A stretch of 56,913 nt of DNA, from assembly GCA_036000965.1 (NCBI GenBank), contig DASYUT010000089.1:1-56913 (forward strand), read 5' to 3'. Both the position numbers and the translations under genes were made by a program. Below, piece after piece: positions 34,359-41,610 of the stretch (position 1 is its first letter; the number at the start of each line of letters is the position of its first letter). Origin of the DNA: Actinomycetes bacterium. GTDB taxonomy: Bacteria > Actinomycetota > CALGFH01. Below the pieces are notes generated by a model that was not told the origin of the DNA, searched no databases, and was given only the letters and a program-made list of their open reading frames with translations.

Positions 34359-35582
34359 CTACCGGCCTGACCGGGCAGCTTGACCGGACCGAGGCCGCAG
34401 CCGGCCTCGAACGGCGAGCAGCAACGGCACGGCGGCGAGCTGGACCGCGACCGACACGCCGACCAGCGCGGCCAGCGAGCGGTCGTAGAGGACGCCGAGC
34501 AGGACGCTGCCGGCAAACCAACACACCCCGTAGCCGGCGTTGAAGATCCCATAGGCGCTGGCGCGTCGGTCGGGCGGGGTCATCGCGGCGACCGCCGCGC
34601 GCATCACCGACTCCTGCGACGCCATGCCTAGGCCCCAGAGGACCAGTCCCACCACTGCGAGCGGCGCGCGGCCGTAGAAGACCAGCGGCGCGAAGGCGGC
34701 CGCCGCCAGCGCGGCGCCGATCACGGCGGCGATGCCGACCCGGTCGAACAGCCGGCCTAGAGCGAGTGCGGCCAGCGCGTCCGCTCCCATGGCGATGGCG
34801 TAGAAGAGCGGGACGGCGCCGCCGGTGACCACGCCGGCCTGCTGGAAGTGGAAGGCGATCAGCGGGAAGTCCGCGAACCCGGCCGCGACCAAGCCGCTCG
34901 CGGCCAGGTAGAGCCAGAACACCCGCGGCAGCCCAGTCCCGGTCGGCCCGTCTTGCTCGTCGGCCTCGAACGTCCGCGGATTGGGATACTGGGTGCGGGC
35001 GGCGGCCACCACGGCCAGAGCGAGCCCAGCCGGCACGGCAAGCAGCACGAACCCGGCCCGGTAGCCGTGGTGGGTGGCCACCACCAGGGCGACCAGCAGC
35101 GGCCCGAGCACCGCGCCGACCTGGTCGAGCGCCTCGTGGAGGCCGAAGCCCCAGCCGCGCCCCAGCTGCGCGGCGGCGTGCGACAGCATCGCGTCGCGCG
35201 GGGGGACCCGGACGCCCTTGCCGATCCGCTCCGCGATCATGAGCGTCGCCGCAGCGGGCCAGTTGCCCGCGAGCGCCAGCAGCGGCACAGCGAGCAGGTT
35301 GACCGCATACCCGGCGATGGTCAACAGCCAGGTACGTCCGGTCCGCTCGCTGAGCCGGCCGCTGCCGAGGCGCACGGCATAGCCGACCAGCTCGCCGAAG
35401 CCGGCAACGGCGCCGACCACGGCGCCGCTGGCGCCGAGCATGGCCAGGAACGGGCCGGTGATGCTCCGGGCGCCCTCGTACGTGGTGTCGGCGAGCAAGC
35501 TGAGCACCCCGAGCAACACCACGAACCGGACGGCGCTGCGCCGCAGGCCGGCAGCGGCCGGGGCGGGGCTCGTCGAGGCCAT
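34359..35582 (-). CDS. MFS transporter under a fluoride riboswitch
   Basis: A 407-residue major facilitator with about 12 hydrophobic segments. The loop-2 motif is YAVRLGSGRLSERTGRTW (the family G-x-x-x-D/E-R-x-G-R-R-x type), followed by AERIGKGVRVPPRDAML and HEALDQVGAVLGPLLVA; the second half has ALGRLFDRVGIAA. This resembles the drug-exporter-like MFS subgroup. It starts at ATG 35582 after TAGGGGGACTCCA. The fluoride aptamer ends 24 bases before the start codon, so the transporter should be made when fluoride is high. It is a candidate fluoride-efflux or fluoride-stress transporter; the substrate is inferred from control only. A fragment of a related transporter lies at 41717-41953. Confidence 0.88.
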   Translation of the reverse strand: MASTSPAPAAAGLRRSAVRFVVLLGVLSLLADTTYEGARSITGPFLAMLGASGAVVGAVAGFGELVGYAVRLGSGRLSERTGRTWLLTIAGYAVNLLAVPLLALAGNWPAAATLMIAERIGKGVRVPPRDAMLSHAAAQLGRGWGFGLHEALDQVGAVLGPLLVALVVATHHGYRAGFVLLAVPAGLALAVVAAARTQYPNPRTFEADEQDGPTGTGLPRVFWLYLAASGLVAAGFADFPLIAFHFQQAGVVTGGAVPLFYAIAMGADALAALALGRLFDRVGIAAVIGAALAAAAFAPLVFYGRAPLAVVGLVLWGLGMASQESVMRAAVAAMTPPDRRASAYGIFNAGYGVCWFAGSVLLGVLYDRSLAALVGVSVAVQLAAVPLLLAVRGRLRPRSGQAARSGR

Positions 35583-35606
35583 TGGAGTCCCCCTACGTCG
35601 AGCCGA

Positions 35607-35650
35607 CAGGAGCCATCAGCCGGACGGCGGTTGCGGGAGCTCCATCCCTC
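35607..35650 (-). promoter_or_regulatory. fluoride riboswitch (crcB motif) 3
   Basis: Minus strand: GAGGGATGGAGCTCCC, GCAACCGCC, GTCC, GGCTGATGGCTCCTG. P1 is GGGA/TCCC, the pseudoknot GGAGC/GCTCC, the inner stem GCC/GGC, and the AACCGCC segment matches the family consensus. The 3' end is 24 bases from the MFS start codon, so the GGGGG ribosome site is probably the controlled element. Confidence 0.92.
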
Positions 35651-35972
35651 GCGTCAGGCTACCCGCACGAATGGGGATCGGCACGTCGGACACGTTCGCC
35701 GCCGCGATCCAACCTGCCCCGGCCGACCATGTCGGTCGATCCGCTCCTCACTGGCTCCTGCCCGAGGCAGGAGGCGTTCGCCGACCGGGAGGGGTCATGA
35801 GTCCGCTCGACCGAGAGCGGGACGTGGTGTGAGCGGCGATCGGCACGGTAGTGGTTGCCTGCCGGTCTGGGTGTCATCTCAGCCACATCCTGCAAGATCG
35901 GCCCACTCCTCGGCCGAGTGCGGCTCGTAGGGTCTCGGCCCCACCGGGACGCTACTGCCCGCGACCGACTGC
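35651..35972. other. non-coding gap with a hairpin
   Basis: About 320 bp between aptamer 3 and the antiporter remnant. The only structure seen is a perfect 8-bp hairpin CTCCTGCC-CGA-GGCAGGAG at 35755-35773, which may terminate leftward transcription arriving from the antiporter remnant. The promoter for the riboswitch-MFS transcript must lie in this gap. Confidence 0.5.
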
Positions 35973-36705
35973 TCACTCGCTTGCGGGAAGGCCTGTCTGC
36001 TGCGCCGGAGCCTTGAGGCTGCGCTCGTCGTCGGCACCGAAGCTGGTTGCAGGTCCCATCCTGGGGGTGAAGAACCGCTGCGCGATCGCGGTGGGGACGA
36101 TCGCGGTGAGCACGACTACGCTTACCAGCACCGAGAACTGCGCGCGGGTGATGATCCCGGCGTTCAGCCCGTAGGTCGCTGAGATCGTGCCGAAGGTGAG
36201 CCCGGTGCTCATCAGCAGGGTGAGGTAGGTGGCGTGGTCACGGGCGTGGCGGCGGGCAAGCGGGTACACGCCGAGGAAACTTCCCAGCGACCTTGACAGC
36301 CAGGAACAGGGCGAGCAGCCCAAGGTTGGCCCACACGGCGCCGAGCGAGACGTTCATGCCCGAGCGGATGAAGAAGAACGGCGTCAGCAGGGCGAAGGCG
36401 ATGACACGGAAGCGCTGCTGCTCGGCGCGGTGGCGCTCGAAGCTGCGGGCCAGGCCGAGACCGAGCAGGAACGCGGGCAGGACCGCGTGGCTCTGGGCCC
36501 GCTCCCCGAGATACATGAGCAGGAACAAGGCGGCGAACGCGCCCTTGAGCTCGGGCTCGATCACGCGGTTGCCGTAGCGGTGAAAGAACCAGCCCTCCAG
36601 CCGCGGCATCAGCCAAACGAGCAGGACCGACACCAGCACGAACGGGATCGTCCAGAGGTTGGGCTTGAGGAACAGCACCGAGAGGGTGGCGAAGGAGTGG
36701 GCCGA
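35973..36705 (-). pseudogene. CPA2-type cation/proton antiporter, 5'-truncated and frameshifted
   Basis: The frame from about 36705 reads HSFATLSVLFLKPNLWTIPF, VLVSVLLVWLMPRLEGWF, then YLGERAQSHAVLPAFLLGLG, the middle of a KefB/NhaP-like sodium/proton or potassium/proton antiporter. At the AAA run 36277-36279 one extra base shifts the frame; homology resumes with FLGVYPLARRHARDHATYLT and LTFGTISATYGLNAGIITRA to a stop at 35973. The N-terminal half is missing because the gene meets an inverted universal-stress fragment. Any 5' riboswitch would have been lost. Confidence 0.8.
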
Positions 36706-36925
36706 GGACGCGACCGCCTACGCCCGAGCGCATGGCGTCGCGATGCAGACGGTGATCCGGGCCGGCCACCCGGCCCAGGAGATCGTCCGGGCAGCCGCCG
36801 AGCAGGAGGCCGACCTCATCGTTCTTGGCCACAGCGGCCATTCGGCTGTCTGGGGCCGCTTCCTCGGCACCACGGCCGAGAAGGTCAGCCGGCACGCGAC
36901 CTGCTCGGTGCTGATCGTCCGCTGA
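36686..36925 (+). pseudogene. universal stress protein A family, C-terminal half
   Basis: It reads EDATAYARAHGVAMQTVIRA, GHPAQEIVRAAAEQEADLIV, LGHSGHSAVWGRFLGTTAEK and VSRHATCSVLIVR. The ATP-binding signature of UspA proteins, G-x2-G-x9-G-(S/T), appears as GHSG...GTT. The N-terminal strand with its conserved Asp is missing, and upstream DNA belongs to an antiporter in the opposite direction, so two genes are fused head to head near 36690. An in-frame ATG at 36659 lies in antiporter antisense. Confidence 0.75.
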
Positions 36926-37236
36926 CGATCCGCCCGGCACGTCACGCCCGTGAGCGGCGAACCGGGACTAGCGGCAATGCCATCCGGTTAAGGGCCCTTC
37001 TGGCCTGATGTGACCACGCTGACCAGGGAGTTTGTGCTCGCAAATCCAGCTAACCGGACGGCTTTGGGACTAGCGGGGACTAGGAGCGTGGTGCCCATGG
37101 GCCTCAGCAGCCCGACGGGCGAACGCCTTGAGTGAAACTGGCTGCTTAGATGGCAGGTGGATTGTCACGCATAGTGAGATTTCTAAAAGAAACCACGCCC
37201 TAGCTAGCGGCCTCTTGCAAATCGATCGTGCCATAC
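36926..37236. other. non-coding gap with short repeats
   Basis: About 310 bp, lower in GC than average, with no gene. The 11-mer GGGACTAGCGG occurs twice (about 36965 and 37067), and CCGGTTA/TAACCGG form a distant inverted pair around it (about 36984 and 37053). These could be regulator sites left from a lost stress gene promoter. Nothing else is seen. Confidence 0.4.
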
Positions 37237-37788
37237 CTACAGGCGCCCTCCGGCCGGGAGGTCGGTAACTGCCCGGCCGGCGATCCGTAATGTCCGCCGG
37301 AGCAGGTCGCGGACTCCGACGAGGTCACCGGCGGCCTGCCCGAGCCCGGCCGGAGGAGGCCAGCGCCCGGCCGCGCCGCTGGCTGGCGGCTCGACCGTTT
37401 CCAGCGCGAGGCGGACGAGGTGCAGGTGCCGGTCCAGCAGCATGGCGAGGATCGCGCCGATGGGGTGGTCGACGTCAACGGAGCGGAGCCGCTCGCCGAG
37501 TGCCAGGTAGGCCTCGGCCACCCGTCGCCCCTCCTCGGTCATGGCGGTCGTCGGCGGCCGGTCGAGGCGGTAGAGCTGGATGGCCGTCTCGGCTGCGGGC
37601 TGCAGGGCGACCGCCCGCTCGGCGAGGTCAAGGACGGCGTCCCGCGCCGCGGGTTCGGCTTGTGCCCACTGGGCGACGGAACGTTCCGGCGTAGGGGTTC
37701 CTCCTTCGGCCTGGTCGGGCGCAGGGGCGCTGCGTTGCCATGGTATCGGCTGGCCGGTAGGGGTGAGCCGCTGTTGCCTGACCGCCAA
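37237..37788 (-). CDS. paralog of the fluoride-controlled 154-aa protein
   Basis: About 183 codons from TTG 37788; the true start is unclear because the upstream DNA belongs to an inverted fragment. The helical core VLDLAERAVALQPAAETAIQ, EEGRRVAEAYLALGERLRSV and AMLLDRHLHLVRLALETV aligns with the 154-aa protein at 30911-31375, at roughly one third identity by eye. The C-terminus (GQAAGDLVGVRDLLRRTLRI) also corresponds. The N-terminal 35 residues look non-native. No aptamer directly precedes it; the nearest on this strand is at 38283. Family unknown. Confidence 0.6.
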   Translation of the reverse strand: MAVRQQRLTPTGQPIPWQRSAPAPDQAEGGTPTPERSVAQWAQAEPAARDAVLDLAERAVALQPAAETAIQLYRLDRPPTTAMTEEGRRVAEAYLALGERLRSVDVDHPIGAILAMLLDRHLHLVRLALETVEPPASGAAGRWPPPAGLGQAAGDLVGVRDLLRRTLRIAGRAVTDLPAGGRL

Positions 37789-37794
37789 CGCGGG

Positions 37795-38140
37795 CCGGTC
37801 GGCCGCTGGCCAGCTCGCCGAGGTTCTGGAAGGCCGGGCGTTGGACGAGGCGTTCGAGCAGACCGGACCGATCTGCCTCGCTCACATCCCGCTCGTCCAG
37901 GCGCTGCCCCGCGGCCGCGACCGGCTGCTCGAGCGCAGCTTCGGTGCGCTGACCACCCTGGCCGGTGACCTCACGGACTACTTCAATCGGCAGTCCTACG
38001 ACTACCACGGCGACACTGGCGACCGGGGCAGCCTGGCCAGGCTGGCCCCGCTCGTCCAGGGCAGCTACCCGGGCGCGACCGCCAACCAGTGCCGCGCCGC
38101 CAGCGCTCGGATTCCCTGGTACCGCAGGCTTGTGCGGTAG
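37795..38140 (+). pseudogene. C-terminal fragment of a cysteine-motif protein (paralog of 38609-39582)
   Basis: The plus strand reads AGQLAEVLEGRALDEAFEQT, GPICLAHIPLVQALPRGRDR, ALTTLAGDLTDYFNRQSYDY and GSLARLAPLVQGSYP before a stop at 38140. The C-x2-H element and the following helix parallel the second domain of the cysteine-motif protein (YDRSHGVCAWHAAILEGGLA, VLTWELDELDRKSRW). It has no start region of its own and is joined head to head with the gene at 37788. Homology to DUF6062-like CPLC proteins is a guess. Confidence 0.6.
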
Positions 38141-38252
38141 CTGGCGCGAGCGAGGGCAGACGGTAGACTGCCGCCTTGACGGCGTTGAGGAATGGGATCC
38201 GCCAGACGCCGACGACAACGCCCGCAAGCAGCCACAGGACGTCGCCGATCAT
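37983..38252 (-). CDS. small membrane protein directly behind a fluoride riboswitch, likely 3'-truncated
   Basis: Begins at ATG 38252 with CCGGAAGGGCAGAG in front, 31 bases after aptamer 4. It starts MIGDVLWLLAGVVVGVWRIP and FLNAVKAAVYRLPSL: one membrane segment followed by an amphipathic stretch. From about residue 38 the frame runs antisense into the cysteine-motif fragment, so the last 50 residues (Arg/Gly/Pro-rich, stop at 37983) are probably not native. The layout resembles the N-terminal anchor of the coiled-coil protein at 40410, but the sequence does not clearly match. Confidence 0.55.
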   Translation of the reverse strand: MIGDVLWLLAGVVVGVWRIPFLNAVKAAVYRLPSLAPATAQACGTRESERWRRGTGWRSRPGSCPGRAGPAWPGCPGRQCRRGSRRTAD

Positions 38253-38282
38253 CTCTGCCCTTCCGGAGTTGGCCCACTGGGT

Positions 38283-38332
38283 GCAGGAGCCATCAGCCCG
38301 GACAGAGGGCGGTCGCAGCGAGCTCCATCGCT
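38283..38332 (-). promoter_or_regulatory. fluoride riboswitch (crcB motif) 4
   Basis: Minus strand: AGCGATGGAGCTCGCT, GCGACCGCCC, TCTGTCC, GGGCTGATGGCTCCTGCAC. P1 is AGCG/CGCT, the second stem is GCCC/GGGC, and the pseudoknot GGAGC/GCTCC. It is closely related to aptamer 2 over the 5' half. It precedes the small membrane protein start at 38252. Confidence 0.9.
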
Positions 38333-38369
38333 GGGAGCACAACGGTCAGGATGAGCAGAGAGCCCTCGA

Positions 38370-38612
38370 TCAAGAGGCCGGAGCGGCGGTCATGTCGGGG
38401 ATGTCGAGCCGCCCGAGGCGACGCTGCAGGCGGAGGTAGCCGACCATCACCTGATGGCCCTGAGCGGCAAGACGACCGGTCCGTGGGCCACCCAAGCTAC
38501 ATCCTTTGCATGAATGCCTCGGCGTGGGATTGCAGCCGGGCTGAAGCGGCGCAGCGGTACGCCGCGAGTGGTTGAAGCTTTCATCGCAGCTTTGTGCACC
38601 GTCGTCCGTCAC
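38370..38612 (-). CDS. 80-codon ORF behind aptamer 5
   Basis: A frame of 80 codons starts next to aptamer 5 and ends between aptamers 5 and 4. It is Cys-, Arg- and Pro-containing (CNPTPRHSCKGCSLGGPRTG, VMVGYLRLQRRLGRLDIPD) with no recognised family. A second possible start, ATG in AGGTGATGGTC near 38447, would give only about 25 residues. Its support is its position behind a riboswitch; the composition is not strongly gene-like. Confidence 0.3.
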   Translation of the reverse strand: MTDDGAQSCDESFNHSRRTAAPLQPGCNPTPRHSCKGCSLGGPRTGRLAAQGHQVMVGYLRLQRRLGRLDIPDMTAAPAS

Positions 38613-39582
38613 GGCGAGTCATCAGCCACCACGGGCGGCACGGGAGGCTCCATCCCCACAGCGGCTCTAAGGTCCGGTGCGTCACGGCTGCCCGCGCAAG
38701 CCTGCCCGGACCCGCGCGCCGGACCGCCGAGGAAGGCGTGGCCGTCCACCGCCGCGAACGCCCGCAGCCAGGCGTCGCCCTCCGGGCCTGACGGCTCGTG
38801 CCGTGTCGACCATCTCGACTTGCGATCCAGCTCGTCCAGCTCCCAGGTGAGGACGGCCAGGCGGGTCTGTGCCAGATCACGCGCCGGGCCTGCCAGCCCT
38901 CCTTCCAGGATTGCCGCGTGCCAGGCGCAGACGCCGTGCGAGCGGTCGTAGGCGGCACGCGTGCTCACGTCGCCGAGGCCGGCGCGCAGCAGCGCGGCCT
39001 GGCGGTCCTCGACCGTTCCGACCGCCCGGCAAGCCGTGCACGATGGCTGGTGCCGCAGCATGCCGCGGGCGTGCGCGACCGCCGCGGGGCGCGAGCGGAG
39101 CGCGTCACGCAGCGCGAGCGTGGCTCGGCGGCTCGCGCGGAGGCGGGGGGAGGATCGCGCGTGTGTCCGCCACGAGCGTGCGAGGTCCCGCAGCCGCCCG
39201 GTAGCGCCGGTCGTGGGGAGCCCCCGTCCAGTGCGGCGGCGAAGCGCTCCAGCTCGGCCTGCCACAGGGCTGCGTGCACGCGGGCCGTTGTAGCCCCCGC
39301 CTTGGCATCCACCTCGGCGAGGTCGCCGAGGTGACGCACGACGTTGACGGGGGCGGTGGACGCCAGCAGACGCCTGGTGTGGGCCGGGCACAGCCCGAGG
39401 GAGGCTCGCAGCTGCCCGGTGAGTTCTGGGAAGCTATATGACTCGGCCACGAACCAGAAGAACCAACGATCCTCGGCCTGCGCCAGCACGCCGCACAGCG
39501 GGCAGCCGTCGCGGGCGACCAGGCCCGCTAGCTCGCCCGCTGAACTCGCCACGCCCGCGCGCCGCCGCCGACGCCAGCTCAC
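38609..39582 (-). pseudogene. two-domain cysteine-motif protein behind a fluoride riboswitch, one frameshift
   Basis: From GTG 39582 the first frame reads LAGLVARDGCPLCGVLAQAE, DRWFFWFVAESYSFPELT, LCPAHTRRLLASTAPV and HAALWQAELERFAAALDGG. At the G run near 39221-39225 one indel shifts it; the next frame continues GRLRDLARSWRTHARSSPRL, HQPSCTACRAVGTVEDRQAA, RSHGVCAWHAAILEGGLAGP to 38609. Each half has a C-x2-C motif followed by a C-x2-H motif, so the protein is a duplicated zinc- or iron-binding-like domain of about 320 residues. This resembles DUF6062-like CPLC proteins, uncertainly. It is coupled to a 22-codon leader (GTGA overlap) behind aptamer 6. A paralogous C-terminal fragment is at 37795. 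Confidence 0.68.
38613..38657 (-). promoter_or_regulatory. fluoride riboswitch (crcB motif) 5, divergent
   Basis: Minus strand: GGGGATGGAGCCTCCC, GTGCCGCCC, GTGGT, GGCTGATGACTCGCC. P1 GGGA/TCCC and the stem GCC/GGC are kept, and CTGATGACTC is an allowed variant of CTGATGGCTC, but the pseudoknot is weakened to GAG/CTC. It overlaps the last codons of the cysteine-motif frame. It may be degenerate. Confidence 0.62.
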
Positions 39583-39647
39583 CGCGCCGATGCTCCCTCG
39601 ATGACCATGGCGAGTTCGTCGGGATCACGACCGGGCTGCATCGGCAT
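39579..39647 (-). CDS. 22-aa leader ORF coupled to the cysteine-motif gene
   Basis: ATG 39647, with GAGTGAGCAGGGGT upstream, opens a 22-codon frame (MPMQPGRDPDELAMVIEGAS, then AR) whose TGA overlaps the GTG start of the cysteine-motif gene. It lies between aptamer 6 and that gene. Translational coupling would let the riboswitch control both by exposing a single ribosome site. It may be a leader peptide or a small protein. Confidence 0.5.
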   Translation of the reverse strand: MPMQPGRDPDELAMVIEGASAR

Positions 39648-39680
39648 ACCCCTGCTCACTCGACGCCAGGTGGGACAGCA

Positions 39681-39729
39681 GGTAGAAGCCATCAGCGCAC
39701 GTGGCGCGGTCCAGGCGAGCCTCATCGCC
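39681..39729 (-). promoter_or_regulatory. fluoride riboswitch (crcB motif) 6
   Basis: Minus strand: GGCGATGAGGCTCGCC, TGGACCGCGCC, ACGT, GCGCTGATGGCTTCTACC. P1 GGCG/CGCC, second stem GCGC/GCGC, pseudoknot GAGGC/GCTTC with one G-T pair. It is 34 bases upstream of the leader ORF of the cysteine-motif gene. Confidence 0.9.
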
Positions 39730-40409
39730 ACGACCAGGATAGCGGCTGGCGCGTGGGCCGGGCAGGCCAGGGGAGGAATGCTGCTGCTCTGCTCGGTAAT
39801 TCTGGGCCGTGTCTGGCGATCAGCATCCTTCCAGCCAGCTCATCAGGGAGGCTCCCCGCGAGGCTATCATTGAGGTGCGGTCGCACCGGCCGCCCGGCGC
39901 TGGCCCCCGCCGGGACCGCCAACCACGAGCGGTCCAACCGCCGACCGGCCGATGGGTCCTGCCCTTCACGCGGGTGGCAGGAGGCGGGGTCGTGACGGGG
40001 TCGTGCATCTCAGTCTCCTACCAGGATCGGGCCTGCGGGCGCCCAGGCTGGCTGCCGTCCGACGGACACGACGAGGGCGTTGGTGCGCTCGGGTCGGCGC
40101 CGACCCTGGACGTGGACGTCCGGATCAGCCAGCCGCTGCTCGGGGCTCGGCACCGCTCCGGGGTCCCCGCTCGCGCCGATCCCATCCCCGCGCTGCTTCC
40201 GGCGATCCTGCGCTCGGTCACCGGCCCGACCACTGACCGGCTCCGGGTGGCCTTTACAACCCCCGCCGCTGCCCAAGACTTACCGCGGACAGTGGTCCCG
40301 CGCCGGACCGTCGGGCCGACCGACGGGTCGACCGCACTCGGCCAGCCTGCGATCCGGTGGATTCCACGCCTGGGATGTTCCCGGTCCCACGACCACCACG
40401 GGGTTGACG
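39730..40409. other. 680-bp stretch without a convincing gene
   Basis: A plus-strand frame (39809-40417) is open throughout and parts look protein-like (PTLDVDVRISQPLLGARHRS, LLPAILRSVTGPTTDRLRVA), but there is no ribosome site, no recognised family, and its end overlaps the next gene. The 18-mer GGCGGGGTCGTGACGGGG here (about 39981) also occurs at about 5309. The promoter of aptamer 6 (leftwards) and of the gene at 40410 (rightwards) should lie in this stretch. Confidence 0.4.
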
Positions 40410-40976
40410 ATGGCTGAACCGGTGCTCCTGGTGGCGGCCGGCTCCCTCGCTGGCGGCGTCGGCATGCGTCTCTACGACCTGCGGCGGGAACGGAGCGTGC
40501 TGCGCCGCGAGCAGGCCCGTATAGAGCTGGAACGCGCGGAGAAGGCCCGGCAGGTCGCGGACGAGGACGAGCGACGGGCACTGCTCGCCGCCCATGACGG
40601 GCTCACCCGGCTCGCCCGCGCCAGCACCTTGTACCACTACGCTCGTCTTGCAGCCGCACGGCGCAGCGGGCAGCCGTACAGCAGCCCGTCGCTCGACGAG
40701 CTGGATCTGCGCCGGCAGCTCGACCTGTGCCAGCAGGAGGTCGACCGGCACGCATCACTGCTGATGCGGTCCGGGTTGCGCCGGACCCTCGGTCAGCTCC
40801 GTACCGCGTGCGAGCGCCCCGCCCGGTGCGAGGACCCGGCGAGGGCTGACCGACTGCACGCGAGCGCCATCACCGGGATCCACGTCGCCCAAGGGATGAT
40901 CGGCGCCCGGCTGCGGGACCTCGAGGAAGGCTCGCCGGCCGTTGGCGACCGCACGTCGGCGCATGGCCCACCATGA
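40410..40976 (+). CDS. membrane-anchored coiled-coil protein, unknown family
   Basis: A 188-residue protein with an N-terminal membrane segment (MAEPVLLVAAGSLAGGVGMR), then a long charged helix (RRERSVLRREQARIELERAE, ARQVADEDERRALLAAHDGL) typical of a coiled coil, then STLYHYARLAAARRSGQPYS and a helical C-terminus (DELDLRRQLDLCQQEVDRHA). The start ATG follows GGGGTTGACG. A dead copy is at 26161-26470, so the gene has been duplicated or moved. It lies inside the fluoride-riboswitch cluster but on the opposite strand and without its own aptamer. The product is probably a membrane-tethered oligomer; function not known. Confidence 0.65.
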   Translation: MAEPVLLVAAGSLAGGVGMRLYDLRRERSVLRREQARIELERAEKARQVADEDERRALLAAHDGLTRLARASTLYHYARLAAARRSGQPYSSPSLDELDLRRQLDLCQQEVDRHASLLMRSGLRRTLGQLRTACERPARCEDPARADRLHASAITGIHVAQGMIGARLRDLEEGSPAVGDRTSAHGPP

Positions 40977-41079
40977 ACCGGCTCGGGGAAGGATCGTCAG
41001 GTCGCCTGCCGGGCGCCGAAGTTCCCACGCCGACGGGTGGCCGGATGCGTCGTTCCTCGGCTTGGCGGAGGTCTCCGCG

Positions 41080-41442
41080 ATGACCGCATCGTTCCCGTCG
41101 CCGGCAGCGGCGCACTACGGAGACGGGCGGGCGGCATGGCTCCCGCCGTTCGGCCGTGGCAACGGGCTCGACGCTCCGGCCTGGGCACCGATCGCCGACG
41201 TCGACCCAGTGCTGGTGGATGACCTGCTCGCAGCGTTCCGGGACGCCCGCGTCCCGGCCTACGCCGCCCCTGCCGAGTGGCCGCCGCGGCGAGCTCCCGG
41301 TCGGCGCCGGCACGCTGCGACCTCTGACCGCCTGTGGGTGGCCGCGCTGCGGTACGCGACCGCAGAAGAGGTGCTCCGAACCGAGCTCTCCAGGCTGACC
41401 GCCGACCACGGATCAACCTCGGGTGGGCCGCATGCTGACTAG
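41080..41442 (+). CDS. conserved hypothetical protein, 120 aa
   Basis: Starts at ATG 41080 with GGCGGAGG 8 bases upstream. It reads AAWLPPFGRGNGLDAPAW, then ADVDPVLVDDLLAAFRDARV, PAYAAPAEWPPRRAPG and DRLWVAALRYATAEEVLRTE. This arrangement, a helix with L-x-A-F-x-D-A-x-V-P-A-Y-A then an RLWV strand, is like a common small actinobacterial protein of unknown role with a ferredoxin-like alpha/beta core. It lies 103 bp after the coiled-coil gene, same strand. Confidence 0.6.
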   Translation: MTASFPSPAAAHYGDGRAAWLPPFGRGNGLDAPAWAPIADVDPVLVDDLLAAFRDARVPAYAAPAEWPPRRAPGRRRHAATSDRLWVAALRYATAEEVLRTELSRLTADHGSTSGGPHAD

Positions 41443-41610
41443 CCCCCTCGGGGACTGAGATCGACGCGGCCTGGGCGACTGGCGAGCCGGCCCTGGCGGA
41501 CGGCGACCGGCTGACCTGAAGGGCCGTGCCGCCCGGATAGAGGTGAGGGACATGGGATCAGCCGAGGATCGGCTCCTGAGGCGTACAGCTTCCACCCCGT
41601 TCACCTTCGA

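Noticed and set aside
36965-37080. GGGACTAGCGG repeats as DosR boxes
   Set aside because: They lack the second, inverted half of the DosR palindrome.
38440-38470. Plus-strand CTGATGGCCC near 38457 as an additional fluoride aptamer
   Set aside because: No P1 helix or ACCGCC segment lies upstream on the plus strand; only the short core matches.
39809-40417. Open plus-strand frame of about 200 codons before the coiled-coil gene
   Set aside because: No ribosome site or family resemblance, and its end overlaps the well-supported start at 40410.
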